A stretch of DNA of 54,881 nucleotides, taken from positions 1 through 54,881 of the forward strand of contig WTFU01000151.1 of NCBI GenBank assembly GCA_011523945.1, given 5' to 3'. The number at the start of each line of letters is the position of its first letter. The stretch's first letter is position 1. The notes under the pieces were generated by a model. It had not been told where the DNA came from. It was given only the letters and a program-made list of their open reading frames with translations, and did no database searches. This DNA comes from Mariniblastus sp. Lineage in GTDB: Bacteria; Planctomycetota; Planctomycetia; Pirellulales; Pirellulaceae. The position numbers and the translations under genes are program-made. This document shows, piece after piece, positions 1 through 9,747 of the stretch.

Positions 1-1
1 C

Positions 2-2584
2 TCAAAGACAATTTCGATTACCCGCGACTCGGCTGGAATTGCCGGTTCGGGAAAAACTAAAAATCTGGAACGATTCGATGGTGGGGAAACCAGCCCTGCA
101 GCGCAGGCCTCCGATTCGGCAAAGCGAACCCGAAACTTGAGTCGAGCCGACAGTCCAGAAATGTTGACTTCGTCGCAAAAATCAACCAAACGACGATCCT
201 CTGGAAAAAATGTCCAGCCAACAAATATTTTAATGGCGGACACAACGGCTCCTGCAAAGCTGGCGGGAGGAAAAACTATGGGTGATAAAACCACGGAATC
301 TTCGGCCGCTTCAGTCGATTCAGCAGCCACGAAATCCCGCGACAATCAATCTGCAGCCAAAGGTACCAGCATGATTGATCTGGGTCCGACCAAGGTAGTT
401 TCAGAACGAAAATCTGAGCGCCGGTCCGGCGGTGGCCAAACGGAAATTTCAGAACTTAATCCAGAATCTACCCGCCGGTCAAAACAACGCTCCAACTTTC
501 AACCGTCACTCGTAGCTGACACGGTCGCCGCAGTCTCCGCTCCCTCAAACGCACCGCCTGCTCCTCCTTCAACTGAAGCTCTCGACAATTCCGATGAATT
601 GACCGTTGACTCGCGATCGATTGCGGAATCAACCTCCGGATCCGAAAAATGGGCCGCAGCCGATTCGGGGGAAATCGCCGACGCGGGCACCACGAGTATT
701 TCAAATCAGTTATCTGACTCGCGCCAAAAAGCAAGCCAAGACACCGAGGAGGCAAGTCCAAGGGATGACGACGAACAACTCAAAAACCAACGGGGCAACC
801 AGCGAACTCGACTCGCTCAGGCGCCGACGATCCGTTCATTAGCTGGGGCAGGCGAGGGAGCCTCGCAAACAAAATCAGTAAACCCAACGACAACAAAAGG
901 CAGCACCGATTCTCTCGATGCTCAGAAAACTCGAGTTGAAAAACAAACCGCGGGCAGTAGCAGCGGCGGATTGAATGCCCCGACTGAAACTGCCTTAACA
1001 CCACCAGCGGCCTCGGCGAATTCCATCTCATCCGCTCTGTCTCGCATGAGCGAATCTGGAAAACTTGGCAAAACTCCAGCGTCGAATAGCGGAGTCGCAT
1101 CCGCGGCGAGAACGAAGCAAAGCTCGGGGTCACGCACGGGGCCAATCGCGCCTTCAATTAATGCAACCGTGAAATTTGATTCAGTAAATTCACAAGACGG
1201 AGACAAAAAATCTCCAACCAATTCCAACGCTGGTGGCGATGCCATGGCAAAAATTGAGCGATCCGAAGTTTCAGATAATTCAAGCCTTGCCTTTGAAGTC
1301 AAAGCCCCCGAAGGATCGGCTGGACTTGGACTTCGACCTGCGGATTCGGCAGGCATCATGGAACGCCCAGCCTCAACCGACAGCCCGCAATTACAGCCAA
1401 CACCGCAAACCCGCTTTCGAAGTAAAACCGCCGGCGGCACACCTGCCCTCAATCCCGATGCAGTTCTCGCCCAGGAGGCTTTTCAAAACCGGACACCCAA
1501 CGGCATGTCCAGCTCTGGCGAACCAACGACGGAGGCTTCGATTCAGCTTGGACTTGAATTCTTAGCCCGTTACCAGACGCAACAGGGAAACTGGACGCTC
1601 GGTGGATTTGATTCTGGCTCGCGTCAAAAAATCATGCAACTGGAAAGCGATACCGCGGCAACTGGACTCGCCGTGCTCGCATTTCAAGGCGCTGGTTTTA
1701 ATCATCGAGAATTTAAGTACGCGACTCAGATTGATCGAGCTATTCAGTGGCTACTTGATAACCAATCCGAAAATGGCGGGCTATACGTTCCGAGTAATTT
1801 GAAATCAAACAATGCGTGCCGGCTGTATAGTCACGGGATTGCTACCCTGGCGCTTACGGAAGCTTACGGAATGACACAGGATGAACGGCTGAAAATTCCA
1901 GTTCAAAAAGCACTGGACTACATTCAGGCAACCCAGGATCCACGCCGCGGAGGCTGGCGGTACTTTGACCAACCGGGAAACCTTACCTCCGACACCTCCG
2001 TTTCGGGATGGATGATGATGGCGCTTCAAAGTGGACGACTGGCCGGACTGGATGTGGATCCCGAAACCTTTCGATCGATTGACGATTGGCTTGAAGTGGC
2101 TGCTGCACCTGATAATCCGTCGATCTATCGGTATGATCCATTTGCCATTAATTCAAAAGGTATTTCTCGAATACAGGGGCGTAAGGCAACGCCTTCGATG
2201 ACATCGGTTGGTTTACTAATGCGGATCTATACCGGCTGGGATAAAAACGATCCGCGGTTACTGGCAGGTGCAGATTATCTTTTGCAATCCCAGCTTCCAG
2301 GAGACACGAGCCCTCAGGTCAGAGATACTTATTACTGGTATTACGCCACACAGGTTTTAAAGTTCGTCGACGGGCAGCGATGGAACCAATGGAATAATCT
2401 CCTGCGGCCCATGCTCATTCGATCTCAGGAAAAATCCGGAGATCTCGCTGGCAGCTGGAACCCTTACCGTCCTGTTCCCGATCGCTGGGGCGGTTTCGGC
2501 GGGCGACTGTATGTCACAACCATGAATTTACTTTCGCTTGAGGTTCGTCATCGAATGCTACCTCTTTACCAGACAAACAAGTAA
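2..2584 (+). CDS. Squalene-cyclase/prenyltransferase-like repeat protein with long Ser/Thr-rich region (5' end outside window)
   Basis: The frame is open from the first bases of the window with no stop, so the true start lies upstream and this is a 3' fragment; the TTG at 137 is only one possible internal start. Roughly the first 500 visible residues are low-complexity, rich in Ser, Thr, Ala and Asn, and look disordered. From about nt 1530 to the stop there is a folded region of alpha/alpha-barrel repeats of the squalene-hopene cyclase/prenyltransferase type, with recurring QxxxGxW-like turns (QTQQGNW, NQSENGGLY, QDPRRGGWRY) and regularly spaced helices. I see no DxDD cyclase motif, so terpene cyclisation is unlikely; related planctomycete proteins are of unknown function. 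The next gene follows on the same strand. The domain is clear; the role is unknown. Confidence 0.85.
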   Translation, partial: SKTISITRDSAGIAGSGKTKNLERFDGGETSPAAQASDSAKRTRNLSRADSPEMLTSSQKSTKRRSSGKNVQPTNILMADTTAPAKLAGGKTMGDKTTESSAASVDSAATKSRDNQSAAKGTSMIDLGPTKVVSERKSERRSGGGQTEISELNPESTRRSKQRSNFQPSLVADTVAAVSAPSNAPPAPPSTEALDNSDELTVDSRSIAESTSGSEKWAAADSGEIADAGTTSISNQLSDSRQKASQDTEEASPRDDDEQLKNQRGNQRTRLAQAPTIRSLAGAGEGASQTKSVNPTTTKGSTDSLDAQKTRVEKQTAGSSSGGLNAPTETALTPPAASANSISSALSRMSESGKLGKTPASNSGVASAARTKQSSGSRTGPIAPSINATVKFDSVNSQDGDKKSPTNSNAGGDAMAKIERSEVSDNSSLAFEVKAPEGSAGLGLRPADSAGIMERPASTDSPQLQPTPQTRFRSKTAGGTPALNPDAVLAQEAFQNRTPNGMSSSGEPTTEASIQLGLEFLARYQTQQGNWTLGGFDSGSRQKIMQLESDTAATGLAVLAFQGAGFNHREFKYATQIDRAIQWLLDNQSENGGLYVPSNLKSNNACRLYSHGIATLALTEAYGMTQDERLKIPVQKALDYIQATQDPRRGGWRYFDQPGNLTSDTSVSGWMMMALQSGRLAGLDVDPETFRSIDDWLEVAAAPDNPSIYRYDPFAINSKGISRIQGRKATPSMTSVGLLMRIYTGWDKNDPRLLAGADYLLQSQLPGDTSPQVRDTYYWYYATQVLKFVDGQRWNQWNNLLRPMLIRSQEKSGDLAGSWNPYRPVPDRWGGFGGRLYVTTMNLLSLEVRHRMLPLYQTNK

Positions 2585-2715
2585 ATGCTCTTGTTTGTCG
2601 CTCGCATCGCATGGCATTTTTTTGCGAGGCAATGCAACAAACAGTTCCCCACCGTTCCATTGAATTTGTTAAAATTCATCAACAGCCTAACCCTTTAATT
2701 GTTGATTGGTTTTCC

Positions 2716-5700
2716 ATGAATCTAAACCTTGCTCACTGCCGTTTGCCGTTTTCGATCCATCAACTCGCGCTCGGATTAATGCTAATCATTACCGTTGGAA
2801 ACGCGAACTGGGTTATGGGACAGACCGACAAAGTTCATGAATCTGAAAACGCCATTGGACAATTTGCTATTCATCCGGAACTGGATGTCGAACTGTTTGC
2901 CTCGGAACCAATGATGGCGAATCCTACCAACATCGACATTGACCACCTCGGTCGTGTTTGGGTTTGCGAAGTTATTAATTATCGGCAATTTCGAAATGGC
3001 GACTCCAAACCCCGTGAGGAGGGTGACCGGATTCTCATCTTAGAAGACACCGATGGCGACGCAAAAGCGGACAGCCAAACAGTGTTCTATCAGGGACGTG
3101 ATATTGATTCGGTCCATGGCATATGTATTCTTGGAGATCGCGTTTTGGTATCCGCGAACGACTCGGTTTTTTACCTGATCGACTCTGATGGTGATTCGAA
3201 AGCCGATCGCAAAGAGGTTCTCTTCACGGGAATCGGAGGAACACAACACGATCATGGGATCCATGCATTTGTATTCGGACCCGACGGGAAACTGTATTTC
3301 AATTTTGGCAACAGTGGTCGTCAGATTAAGGACAAAGACGGAAAGCAAATCATCGATAAAGCAGGCAATCCAGTGATTGCCAACAGCCGCCCTTACAATC
3401 AGGGAATGATTTTTCGGTGCAATCTCGACGGCTCGGATTTTGAAACATTGGCTTGGAATTTCCGTAACAACTGGGAAGTCTGCATCGACTCTTTTGGATC
3501 ACTCTGGCAATCCGACAACGACGATGATGGCAACCGCGCTACACGAATTAACTTTGTGATGCCATTTGGAAACTATGGTTACACGGATCAAAAAACGGGA
3601 GCGGGTTGGCGAACGCAAAGAACCGGCATGCACCCGGACGTTCCAACGCGGCACTGGTATCAAAACGACCCTGGGATCATTCCCAATCTATTGATCACCG
3701 GCGCTGGCTCGCCAACCGGGATTTGCGTTTACGAAGGCGACTCGCTTCCTCAGGTTTTTCAAAACCAAATGATCCACTGCGACGCTGGCCCAAACATCGT
3801 TCGCGCATATCCGGTCGAAGTTTCCGGCGCAGGCTACACCGCTTCCATCGTCAATATGATTGATGGCGCTGAGAAAAATCGCTGGTTCCGTCCGTCGGAT
3901 GTGTGCGTGGCGCCTGACGGTTCCTTAATCGTTGCCGACTGGTACGATCCGGGCGTGGGAGGTCATCGTATGCAAGATATTCAGCGAGGTCGCTTATTCC
4001 GCGTTACCGCGAAGAACGCTGGAGGGAAATACAAGTCGCCTGCGGTCGATTTTTCCACTCCAGAATTATCCGCTCAAGCTTTGTGCAGTCCAAACTTAGC
4101 GACCCGCTACCTCGCCTGGAAGGCATTACAGGATTTTGGTAACCGGTCAGTTACTGCCCTTGAAACTTTATGGAGTCAAGACAATCCTCGCTACCGCGCC
4201 CGTGCTTTGTGGGCCTTGGGAAACCTCGACATTCCTAAAATGCAAAAACTCAAATACATCGAATCGGGGTTAAGCGACTCTAATGTCGATTTGCAAATTA
4301 CAGCGATCCGCTTAGCGGTATTACTGCAAGGTCAGATAGCCTTTTCCGATATTTGTGACAACATTAACTTCAAAAATGCCAGCCCTGCAATGTTGCGAGC
4401 AGTCCTAATTGGGATGCGTCAATGGATGCTCGATCCGTCGCCTCAAGAAGCCGAACGATTAGTTGAAACCTGGGCAACCATCGCATCAATGTACCGCTCT
4501 TCCGACCGGTGGTTTCTGGAAGCGCTCGGGATTGCCGCAGAAAACCACTGGGATGTCTGCCTCTCCAAATGGCGAGCCAATTCATCAGGAGACCCAATGG
4601 CTTCCCAAGAAATGAGAGATGTTTTGTGGCGGTCCCGCGGCAAAACCACCATGGCAGAACTGGGAGAGATTATTAAACACCCGTCTACCTCTGCCGATCA
4701 AGCCAAACGTTATTTCCGAGCAATTGACTTTTTGAATTCGGATGACAAATCAAGTGTTCTTGCCGAAATCGCGTTCGGTGATGTCGACCACGAAAATGAA
4801 AAATCGAACGTTGTTTTGATCGAGTCAGCGAATCGCTTAACCCTAGATTCCCTTGACGAGAACCAAGTGAAAAAATTAAATCAATTCATTGAAAAAAAAC
4901 GAGGAACGCCCGATTTCATCTCTCTCATTAGACGTTTTTCAGTCAAACAGTTTTATGCAGATGTATTAAAAATAAGTGCCGATTCCTCCAATCCTCAATT
5001 GGCGGCCGATGCCATGAAATTGCTGTTAGATAAGAAACAAGACACACGTGTTAAAGATCTAATCCTCCACTCACCACCTGAAATTCAGCGAAACCTCTGT
5101 GATGCGTTGGCAAACTCAAGAACCAAAGCAGGAGAAACCATTCTTACCGGAATTGCAAAACAGCGATTCTTTGACTTGTCATTGAGAAATTATGCGATTA
5201 GAAAAATGGGGGAAAGTCAATCCGGGGCGCAAACAGTGCTCGCCTGGATAACGAAAAAAGAGAAGATTGACCCGGGAACCCTTCCTGCCATTCAAGCCAC
5301 TCTCCACAGTGCTCGCTGGAAGGACATCCGTCAAAAGGCCAATGAACTATTTCCAATTGCAGCCACTAAAAACAGCAAACCACTTCCCTCGATGGATCAG
5401 CTAAGCAATCGTAAGGGCGATGCCGCAAGAGGCCAGCTTGTGTTTGAGAACGCCGGCACCTGCGCGAAGTGCCATATCGTTAATGGCAAGGGAATTGAGG
5501 TCGGCCCCGATCTTTCTGAGATTGGAAATAAATTATCCAAACTTGCCCTGTATGAATCTATCTTGTTCCCCTCCGCTGGAATCAGCCACAACTACGAGAA
5601 CTGGATGATTCAAAAATCAGACGGTCGCAGTATTACGGGAGTCCTCCTCGGAGAAACCGACTCGGAAATTCAGATCAAAGATGACAAAGGGATCCAACAC

Positions 5701-5844
5701 AACATTCCAGTGGAGGAAGTTGACGCCCGGAAACGGCAACAAATTTCGCTGATGCCTGCCGACCTCCACAAAGAATTAACCACGGATGAATTGGTTGATT
5801 TGGTGGAATACTTATCCACGCTTAAGAAGAGAAAATCTAATTGA
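2716..5844 (+). CDS. PVC-type secreted dehydrogenase-like protein: propeller + HEAT repeats + C-terminal cytochrome c
   Basis: From the ATG at 2716 the product is 1042 aa and begins with a Sec-type signal peptide (hydrophobic LALGLMLIITVGNA, cut near MGQ). An in-frame ATG at 2611 would put an unlikely cytoplasmic stretch ahead of the signal, so I prefer 2716. Residues ~45-430 resemble the sugar/glucose-dehydrogenase-like beta-propeller of PVC membrane-bound dehydrogenases (VWVCEVINYR, HDHGIHAFVFGPDGKLYFNFGN, DVCVAPDGSLIVADWYDPG). Residues ~450-880 are helical HEAT-like repeats. The C-terminal ~130 residues are a class I cytochrome c: CAKCH (Cys916, Cys919, His920), followed by VGPDLSEIG and a late Met (LMPAD) that may be the sixth haem ligand. 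The role is probably periplasmic oxidation coupled to electron transfer; the substrate is unknown. It converges on the ABC permease gene with only six bases between stops. Confidence 0.9.
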   Translation: MNLNLAHCRLPFSIHQLALGLMLIITVGNANWVMGQTDKVHESENAIGQFAIHPELDVELFASEPMMANPTNIDIDHLGRVWVCEVINYRQFRNGDSKPREEGDRILILEDTDGDAKADSQTVFYQGRDIDSVHGICILGDRVLVSANDSVFYLIDSDGDSKADRKEVLFTGIGGTQHDHGIHAFVFGPDGKLYFNFGNSGRQIKDKDGKQIIDKAGNPVIANSRPYNQGMIFRCNLDGSDFETLAWNFRNNWEVCIDSFGSLWQSDNDDDGNRATRINFVMPFGNYGYTDQKTGAGWRTQRTGMHPDVPTRHWYQNDPGIIPNLLITGAGSPTGICVYEGDSLPQVFQNQMIHCDAGPNIVRAYPVEVSGAGYTASIVNMIDGAEKNRWFRPSDVCVAPDGSLIVADWYDPGVGGHRMQDIQRGRLFRVTAKNAGGKYKSPAVDFSTPELSAQALCSPNLATRYLAWKALQDFGNRSVTALETLWSQDNPRYRARALWALGNLDIPKMQKLKYIESGLSDSNVDLQITAIRLAVLLQGQIAFSDICDNINFKNASPAMLRAVLIGMRQWMLDPSPQEAERLVETWATIASMYRSSDRWFLEALGIAAENHWDVCLSKWRANSSGDPMASQEMRDVLWRSRGKTTMAELGEIIKHPSTSADQAKRYFRAIDFLNSDDKSSVLAEIAFGDVDHENEKSNVVLIESANRLTLDSLDENQVKKLNQFIEKKRGTPDFISLIRRFSVKQFYADVLKISADSSNPQLAADAMKLLLDKKQDTRVKDLILHSPPEIQRNLCDALANSRTKAGETILTGIAKQRFFDLSLRNYAIRKMGESQSGAQTVLAWITKKEKIDPGTLPAIQATLHSARWKDIRQKANELFPIAATKNSKPLPSMDQLSNRKGDAARGQLVFENAGTCAKCHIVNGKGIEVGPDLSEIGNKLSKLALYESILFPSAGISHNYENWMIQKSDGRSITGVLLGETDSEIQIKDDKGIQHNIPVEEVDARKRQQISLMPADLHKELTTDELVDLVEYLSTLKKRKSN

Positions 5845-5850
5845 TTCGCA

Positions 5851-6930
5851 TTAACTTTCCGTATTTTTCGCAGGCAGCAGACGGAAAAACCACTCGGGTG
5901 AACCGTGCCGCAGCTGGTCAACAATCACTGCGACAATAATAATTCCACCGATAATTATATGGGTGTATGTATTTAGAATGGAAAGCTGAGCGCAACCGCT
6001 GCGGATCGCCGTAATGATCAATGCCCCCATGAGTGTCCCCAGTATTGAACCTCGTCCACCGCTGAGACTGCCCCCTCCAAGGACGACTGCAGCAATTATT
6101 TCAAGCTCTTTACCCATGCCATCGGAGGGATTTCCGTTCTTTACGTTGGCGTAATACATCAACCCTCCAAGAGCAACAAAAACTCCAGCAAGCGTATAAA
6201 CAGTAATGATCGTAAAGGGTACATTGACGCCGCATAAACGTGCCGTCGACTCACTTGACCCAATCGCAAATACATTGCGACCAAAGACCGTGTATCGCAA
6301 TAACAAAACGACGGCGATCGCAAGAATCAGCGTGAGCAAAACACTATTGGGGACATTCGGAAGAAACCCAAAATTGAGGTAACGCTCTGAATTGGAACCG
6401 GTATAGCAAAAGTCACTCAGCCATCCCGGAATATTCTTTTCGTCTGCATAAACGGTTGACTCTCTTGAAATGATTTGGCCAACGCCAAGAAAAATTGTCA
6501 TCGTTCCAAGGGTCACGATAAACGGCACAACTTTCGTCAAACTTATCAAACCTCCATTGACTAATCCGCACAGACAACCGGTCAACAAGGTCAAGCCGAC
6601 AGCCTGAAGCACGACCCAGAAAAATCCGGGTTCGCCCGAAGCAACCGCGGCATACTTGAATTGGGTTGCAAGAACCGTACCGCATAACGTGAGCGCAGTC
6701 CCGGCCGACAAGTCAATTCCCGCGGCAATGATAATCATCGTCATCCCTAACGCCGGCACGGCAATCAGCGCGGCAGAATTCATCATCACACGAAAGTTTC
6801 TCGGAGAAAGATAGTTACCCGAACTCCATCGCTGATCAGCAACTGCGAACAACATTAAAATGAAAGCCAGCGCAAAAATTGGCCCAAGCTGAGATTGGAA
6901 AATAGTCTTTAAAATTCTTCGGAAATTCAT
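5851..6930 (-). CDS. Ribose/xylose-type ABC transporter permease
   Basis: A 359-aa polytopic membrane protein of the BPD_transp_2 (RbsC/XylH) family. It has about 8-10 hydrophobic segments, the family signature GMTMIIIAAGIDLSAGT near residue 65 and the C-terminal loop IIAAVVLGGGSLSGGRGS around residue 280. It forms the channel of a CUT2-type sugar importer. It is the last of three minus-strand genes (binder, ATPase, permease); the ATPase gene ends 76 bp upstream of its start. A single permease gene is normal for CUT2 systems, which work as a homodimer. Substrate cannot be read from sequence; ribose, xylose or another monosaccharide is likely. Confidence 0.93.
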   Translation of the reverse strand: MNFRRILKTIFQSQLGPIFALAFILMLFAVADQRWSSGNYLSPRNFRVMMNSAALIAVPALGMTMIIIAAGIDLSAGTALTLCGTVLATQFKYAAVASGEPGFFWVVLQAVGLTLLTGCLCGLVNGGLISLTKVVPFIVTLGTMTIFLGVGQIISRESTVYADEKNIPGWLSDFCYTGSNSERYLNFGFLPNVPNSVLLTLILAIAVVLLLRYTVFGRNVFAIGSSESTARLCGVNVPFTIITVYTLAGVFVALGGLMYYANVKNGNPSDGMGKELEIIAAVVLGGGSLSGGRGSILGTLMGALIITAIRSGCAQLSILNTYTHIIIGGIIIVAVIVDQLRHGSPEWFFRLLPAKNTES

Positions 6931-7006
6931 CTAAGTTTGAGGCTCGCTCTATTTCTATCGCCAATGAAAATGATCACTTCCATCGCTTGTGTTTGAATTG
7001 ATTGTC

Positions 7007-8491
7007 TTAACCAATTGCCACTCTCATGACTTCTTCTTCTGTCCAGTCCAACGTATCTCTGACATCCCGCAATTCTCCTCGTGCCATTACACCAATGCGA
7101 TCACACACTGCCAACAACTCGGGGAGATAAGAACTGACAAAAATAATGGTCTTGCCAGTCGCAGCCAATTCGCCAAGCATTCGATAAACCTCTGCTTTGG
7201 TTCCAACGTCAATTCCTTTGGTCGGCTCATCCATTAAGAGAATGTCTGCCTGTTGGTGAAGGATTCTCGCGATTGCAACTTTTTGCTGGTTTCCACCCGA
7301 CAACTCGGACACCGCCTGGCCGCTTGACTTGCACTTCACTTGCACTCGATTAAGTAACTTTTCAGCAGTTTGCTTTCTTCGGTTTAAGTTGAGTACACCC
7401 AGGGTTGTGTAGTCTGCGAGTCGGCTGAGCGTGAGATTGTCAATGATTGAGAGATTCTGCGCCAAACCTTCGTTCTTTCGGTCCTCTGAAATAATTCCAA
7501 AACCGGCTTTGATGCGTTCGCCAATTGACGAACGGACAGATTCTCCATTTACCGATACACTTCCGGTCAATAGATGATCCAAACCAAAAACCGTGCGGAT
7601 CAACTCTGTGCGCCCAGCCCCAACAAGGCCGGCAATTCCAAAAATCTCCCCTCGCCGAAGCTCAATGTTGATTTTTTTGGGATATGGGAAACCGGTCAAT
7701 TCCTGAATCTTTACCCATGGCTCGCCGGGGCAGTGGGGGACGGTTGGGAATAGATTTTCAACATCTCTTCCGACCATCATCGAAACGATCGTATCGTCTT
7801 CGACGTCTTCCAATTTTCCTTCGCCGACATTTTCTCCGTCGCGCAATACTGCATAACGATCCGCCACCTCTCGAACCTCCTCGAGAAAATGGCTGATGTA
7901 AACCATTCCTATTTGACGCTTTTTCAGGTCATTAATAATTGAAAACAGACGAGCGACATCTTTTTGAGGAAGCGAACTGGTCGGTTCATCAAACAAAATG
8001 ATTCGTGCCTCAGCAACCAAAGCTCGGGCGATCTCAATCATCTGTTGCGTTGCAATGGACTGCTCACCCACGATTGCCATCGGGCTTATTCCATCAAGGC
8101 CAACCGTTCTGAGCGCGTCCAGTACTTTCGATCGCTGGCGATTCCGAATCAACAGGCCGCCACCCGTTCCGCGATGGCCAAGCAGCAGGTTGTCCTCGAC
8201 ACTTAACTCCGGAGCCAGATTCAACTCTTGATAAATCATCGCCACACCGGACTGCCTCGTATCGGACGGGCCAGAAGGGCGGAAAGGACGGTCGCCAATC
8301 GACATTTGACCGGAATCCGCCCGATGAGCTCCGCTCAAAATTTTCAAGAGCGTACTCTTTCCGGCTCCATTCTCTCCGATCAATGCCAGAACTTCACCCG
8401 AACGAACTTTTAAATCGACACCCCTCAGTGCTTTTGTCGGCCCGAACGTTTTACAAATTTCATTGACTTCGAGAATAGACTGACCTCTCAT
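7007..8491 (-). CDS. Sugar ABC transporter ATP-binding protein (two fused ATPase domains)
   Basis: An RbsA/MglA-type double ATPase of about 494 aa. Domain 1 has Walker A GENGAGKST, a GEQSIATQQMIEIARAL signature segment and Walker B IILFDEPTSSL. Domain 2 has the degenerate Walker A typical of this family (GLVGAGRTE), a full LSGGNQQKVAIAR signature and ILLMDEPTKGID. I chose ATG 8491 (MRGQSILEV) because the usual family N-terminus starts there and an AGGCAGGA stretch precedes it; a TTG at 8530 and an ATG at 8518 are in-frame alternatives. It energises the permease encoded downstream and lies 90 bp after the binding-protein gene, forming a three-gene operon. Confidence 0.95.
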   Translation of the reverse strand: MRGQSILEVNEICKTFGPTKALRGVDLKVRSGEVLALIGENGAGKSTLLKILSGAHRADSGQMSIGDRPFRPSGPSDTRQSGVAMIYQELNLAPELSVEDNLLLGHRGTGGGLLIRNRQRSKVLDALRTVGLDGISPMAIVGEQSIATQQMIEIARALVAEARIILFDEPTSSLPQKDVARLFSIINDLKKRQIGMVYISHFLEEVREVADRYAVLRDGENVGEGKLEDVEDDTIVSMMVGRDVENLFPTVPHCPGEPWVKIQELTGFPYPKKINIELRRGEIFGIAGLVGAGRTELIRTVFGLDHLLTGSVSVNGESVRSSIGERIKAGFGIISEDRKNEGLAQNLSIIDNLTLSRLADYTTLGVLNLNRRKQTAEKLLNRVQVKCKSSGQAVSELSGGNQQKVAIARILHQQADILLMDEPTKGIDVGTKAEVYRMLGELAATGKTIIFVSSYLPELLAVCDRIGVMARGELRDVRDTLDWTEEEVMRVAIG

Positions 8492-8581
8492 CACGTCCTG
8501 CCTCTCGCGTGCAATCATGTCAAAAGTCAATTCAGTTAAATGAATTAGACCAGCCCAAATGCGCCGGCCAAATTCAAACGA

Positions 8582-9571
8582 TTATTCAAAGATCGCAGGC
8601 GTCAACAGTTCTTTAATCTGTTTGTCATCCATATTATCGGGCGTCGCGACATACTCTCCGGTCGAAGTAAATGGCTCTGCCGTCTTACCCTGAATATGAT
8701 CGACGAGTGTCAGAACACTTCGGTATCCCATTTCAACCGGATCTTGCAGCACAATTCCCGCGCAAGATCCGTTCTTCAACCCTTCAATCAACGCATCGCT
8801 GGGATCAAATGCAATAAATTTTACTTTGCCATCAAGCCCCGCATTCTTTAAGGCTTCCAGGGTACCGTTTGCATTGGGCTCACAAACAGCGAAAATACCG
8901 GCAAGATCATCGCCAAATAATTGCAACAATTGATCCACTTTTTCTTTCGAAGAAGTCGCGTTATCTCCACCTCTCTGGTCAGAAGAAACGACTTTGATTT
9001 TTGGAAATTCTTTCAGACCCTCCAAAAAACCGTTCTCTCGCTGTTCGGTACTTTCACTACCGGCAAGGTAACGAAGGAGAATTACATTTCCCTTTTCATT
9101 GATCGCCTTTGCCATTTCAGCCGCTGCTAATTGACCGCCTTTAAAGTTATCCGTAGCAACGTAACCGGCAATTTTCGGCCCTTCATCAAGGCCACTGTCG
9201 AAAATTACGACCGGAATATTCTCATCAATCGACTCTTCCACCGCATCGACGAGTCCACCTTTTTGGTTTGGAGCTAAGACAATTCCATCGACTCCCAGCG
9301 TGATCATATTTTTGACAACCTCTATCTGACTCCCCGTGTCACTTTCAACCACCGGTCCGCGCCAAACAATTTCGACATTCCCAAGTTCTTTTGCCGCCTT
9401 CTCCGCACCAAAATGGACTGACTTCCAAAATTCGTGACTTGTGCCTTTGGGAATCACCGCTAACTTAAGCGGTTTGCCGTCATAAGGCGCTGCCGGTTTC
9501 TCACCGGAACCACAACCAATGACAACCAAAAGAATTACCGTGACAATCGACAAAAACAAATTTCGTGACAT
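8582..9571 (-). CDS. Sugar ABC transporter substrate-binding lipoprotein
   Basis: A 329-aa periplasmic-binding protein of the ribose/galactose-binding (Peripla_BP_4) type. The N-terminus is a lipoprotein signal with lipobox VIGC (Cys20), so the binder is membrane-anchored. The mature part has the two-lobe pattern: LAVIPKGTSHEFWKSVHFG, GVDGIVLAPNQKGGLVDAV, VATDNFKGGQLAA, and a hinge/binding segment FAVCEPNANGTLEALKNAG with KFIAFDPSD. It is the first gene of the importer operon, so its promoter should lie in the 176-bp divergent region shared with pdxA. The ligand is inferred to be a monosaccharide; the exact sugar is not visible. Confidence 0.94.
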   Translation of the reverse strand: MSRNLFLSIVTVILLVVIGCGSGEKPAAPYDGKPLKLAVIPKGTSHEFWKSVHFGAEKAAKELGNVEIVWRGPVVESDTGSQIEVVKNMITLGVDGIVLAPNQKGGLVDAVEESIDENIPVVIFDSGLDEGPKIAGYVATDNFKGGQLAAAEMAKAINEKGNVILLRYLAGSESTEQRENGFLEGLKEFPKIKVVSSDQRGGDNATSSKEKVDQLLQLFGDDLAGIFAVCEPNANGTLEALKNAGLDGKVKFIAFDPSDALIEGLKNGSCAGIVLQDPVEMGYRSVLTLVDHIQGKTAEPFTSTGEYVATPDNMDDKQIKELLTPAIFE

Positions 9572-9686
9572 GATGACGTCTTACAAAAGATGGAATAGGG
9601 AACGCTAACTTCGAATACGCGTTGGCTCATTCTATCACTGAATTTATCCTTTCGAAAGCAAGAACTTTCGTCGCCACATTTGCGTG

Positions 9687-9692
9687 TATAAT
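9687..9692 (+). promoter_or_regulatory. Candidate -10 element for pdxA
   Basis: A perfect TATAAT lies 55 bp upstream of the pdxA TTG start in the divergent intergenic region. There is no convincing TTGACA-like -35 box at 17 bp, so this is only a plausible housekeeping promoter. Confidence 0.3.
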
Positions 9693-9747
9693 TTGGTTTG
9701 TTGCAAAATTCAATTTTTGACTCGCACCCTACAGAGAGTACTTTTCC

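Noticed and set aside
922..1452. 176-codon antisense ORF in the Ser/Thr-rich gene
   Set aside because: Mirror of the low-complexity coding frame on the other strand; no independent features.
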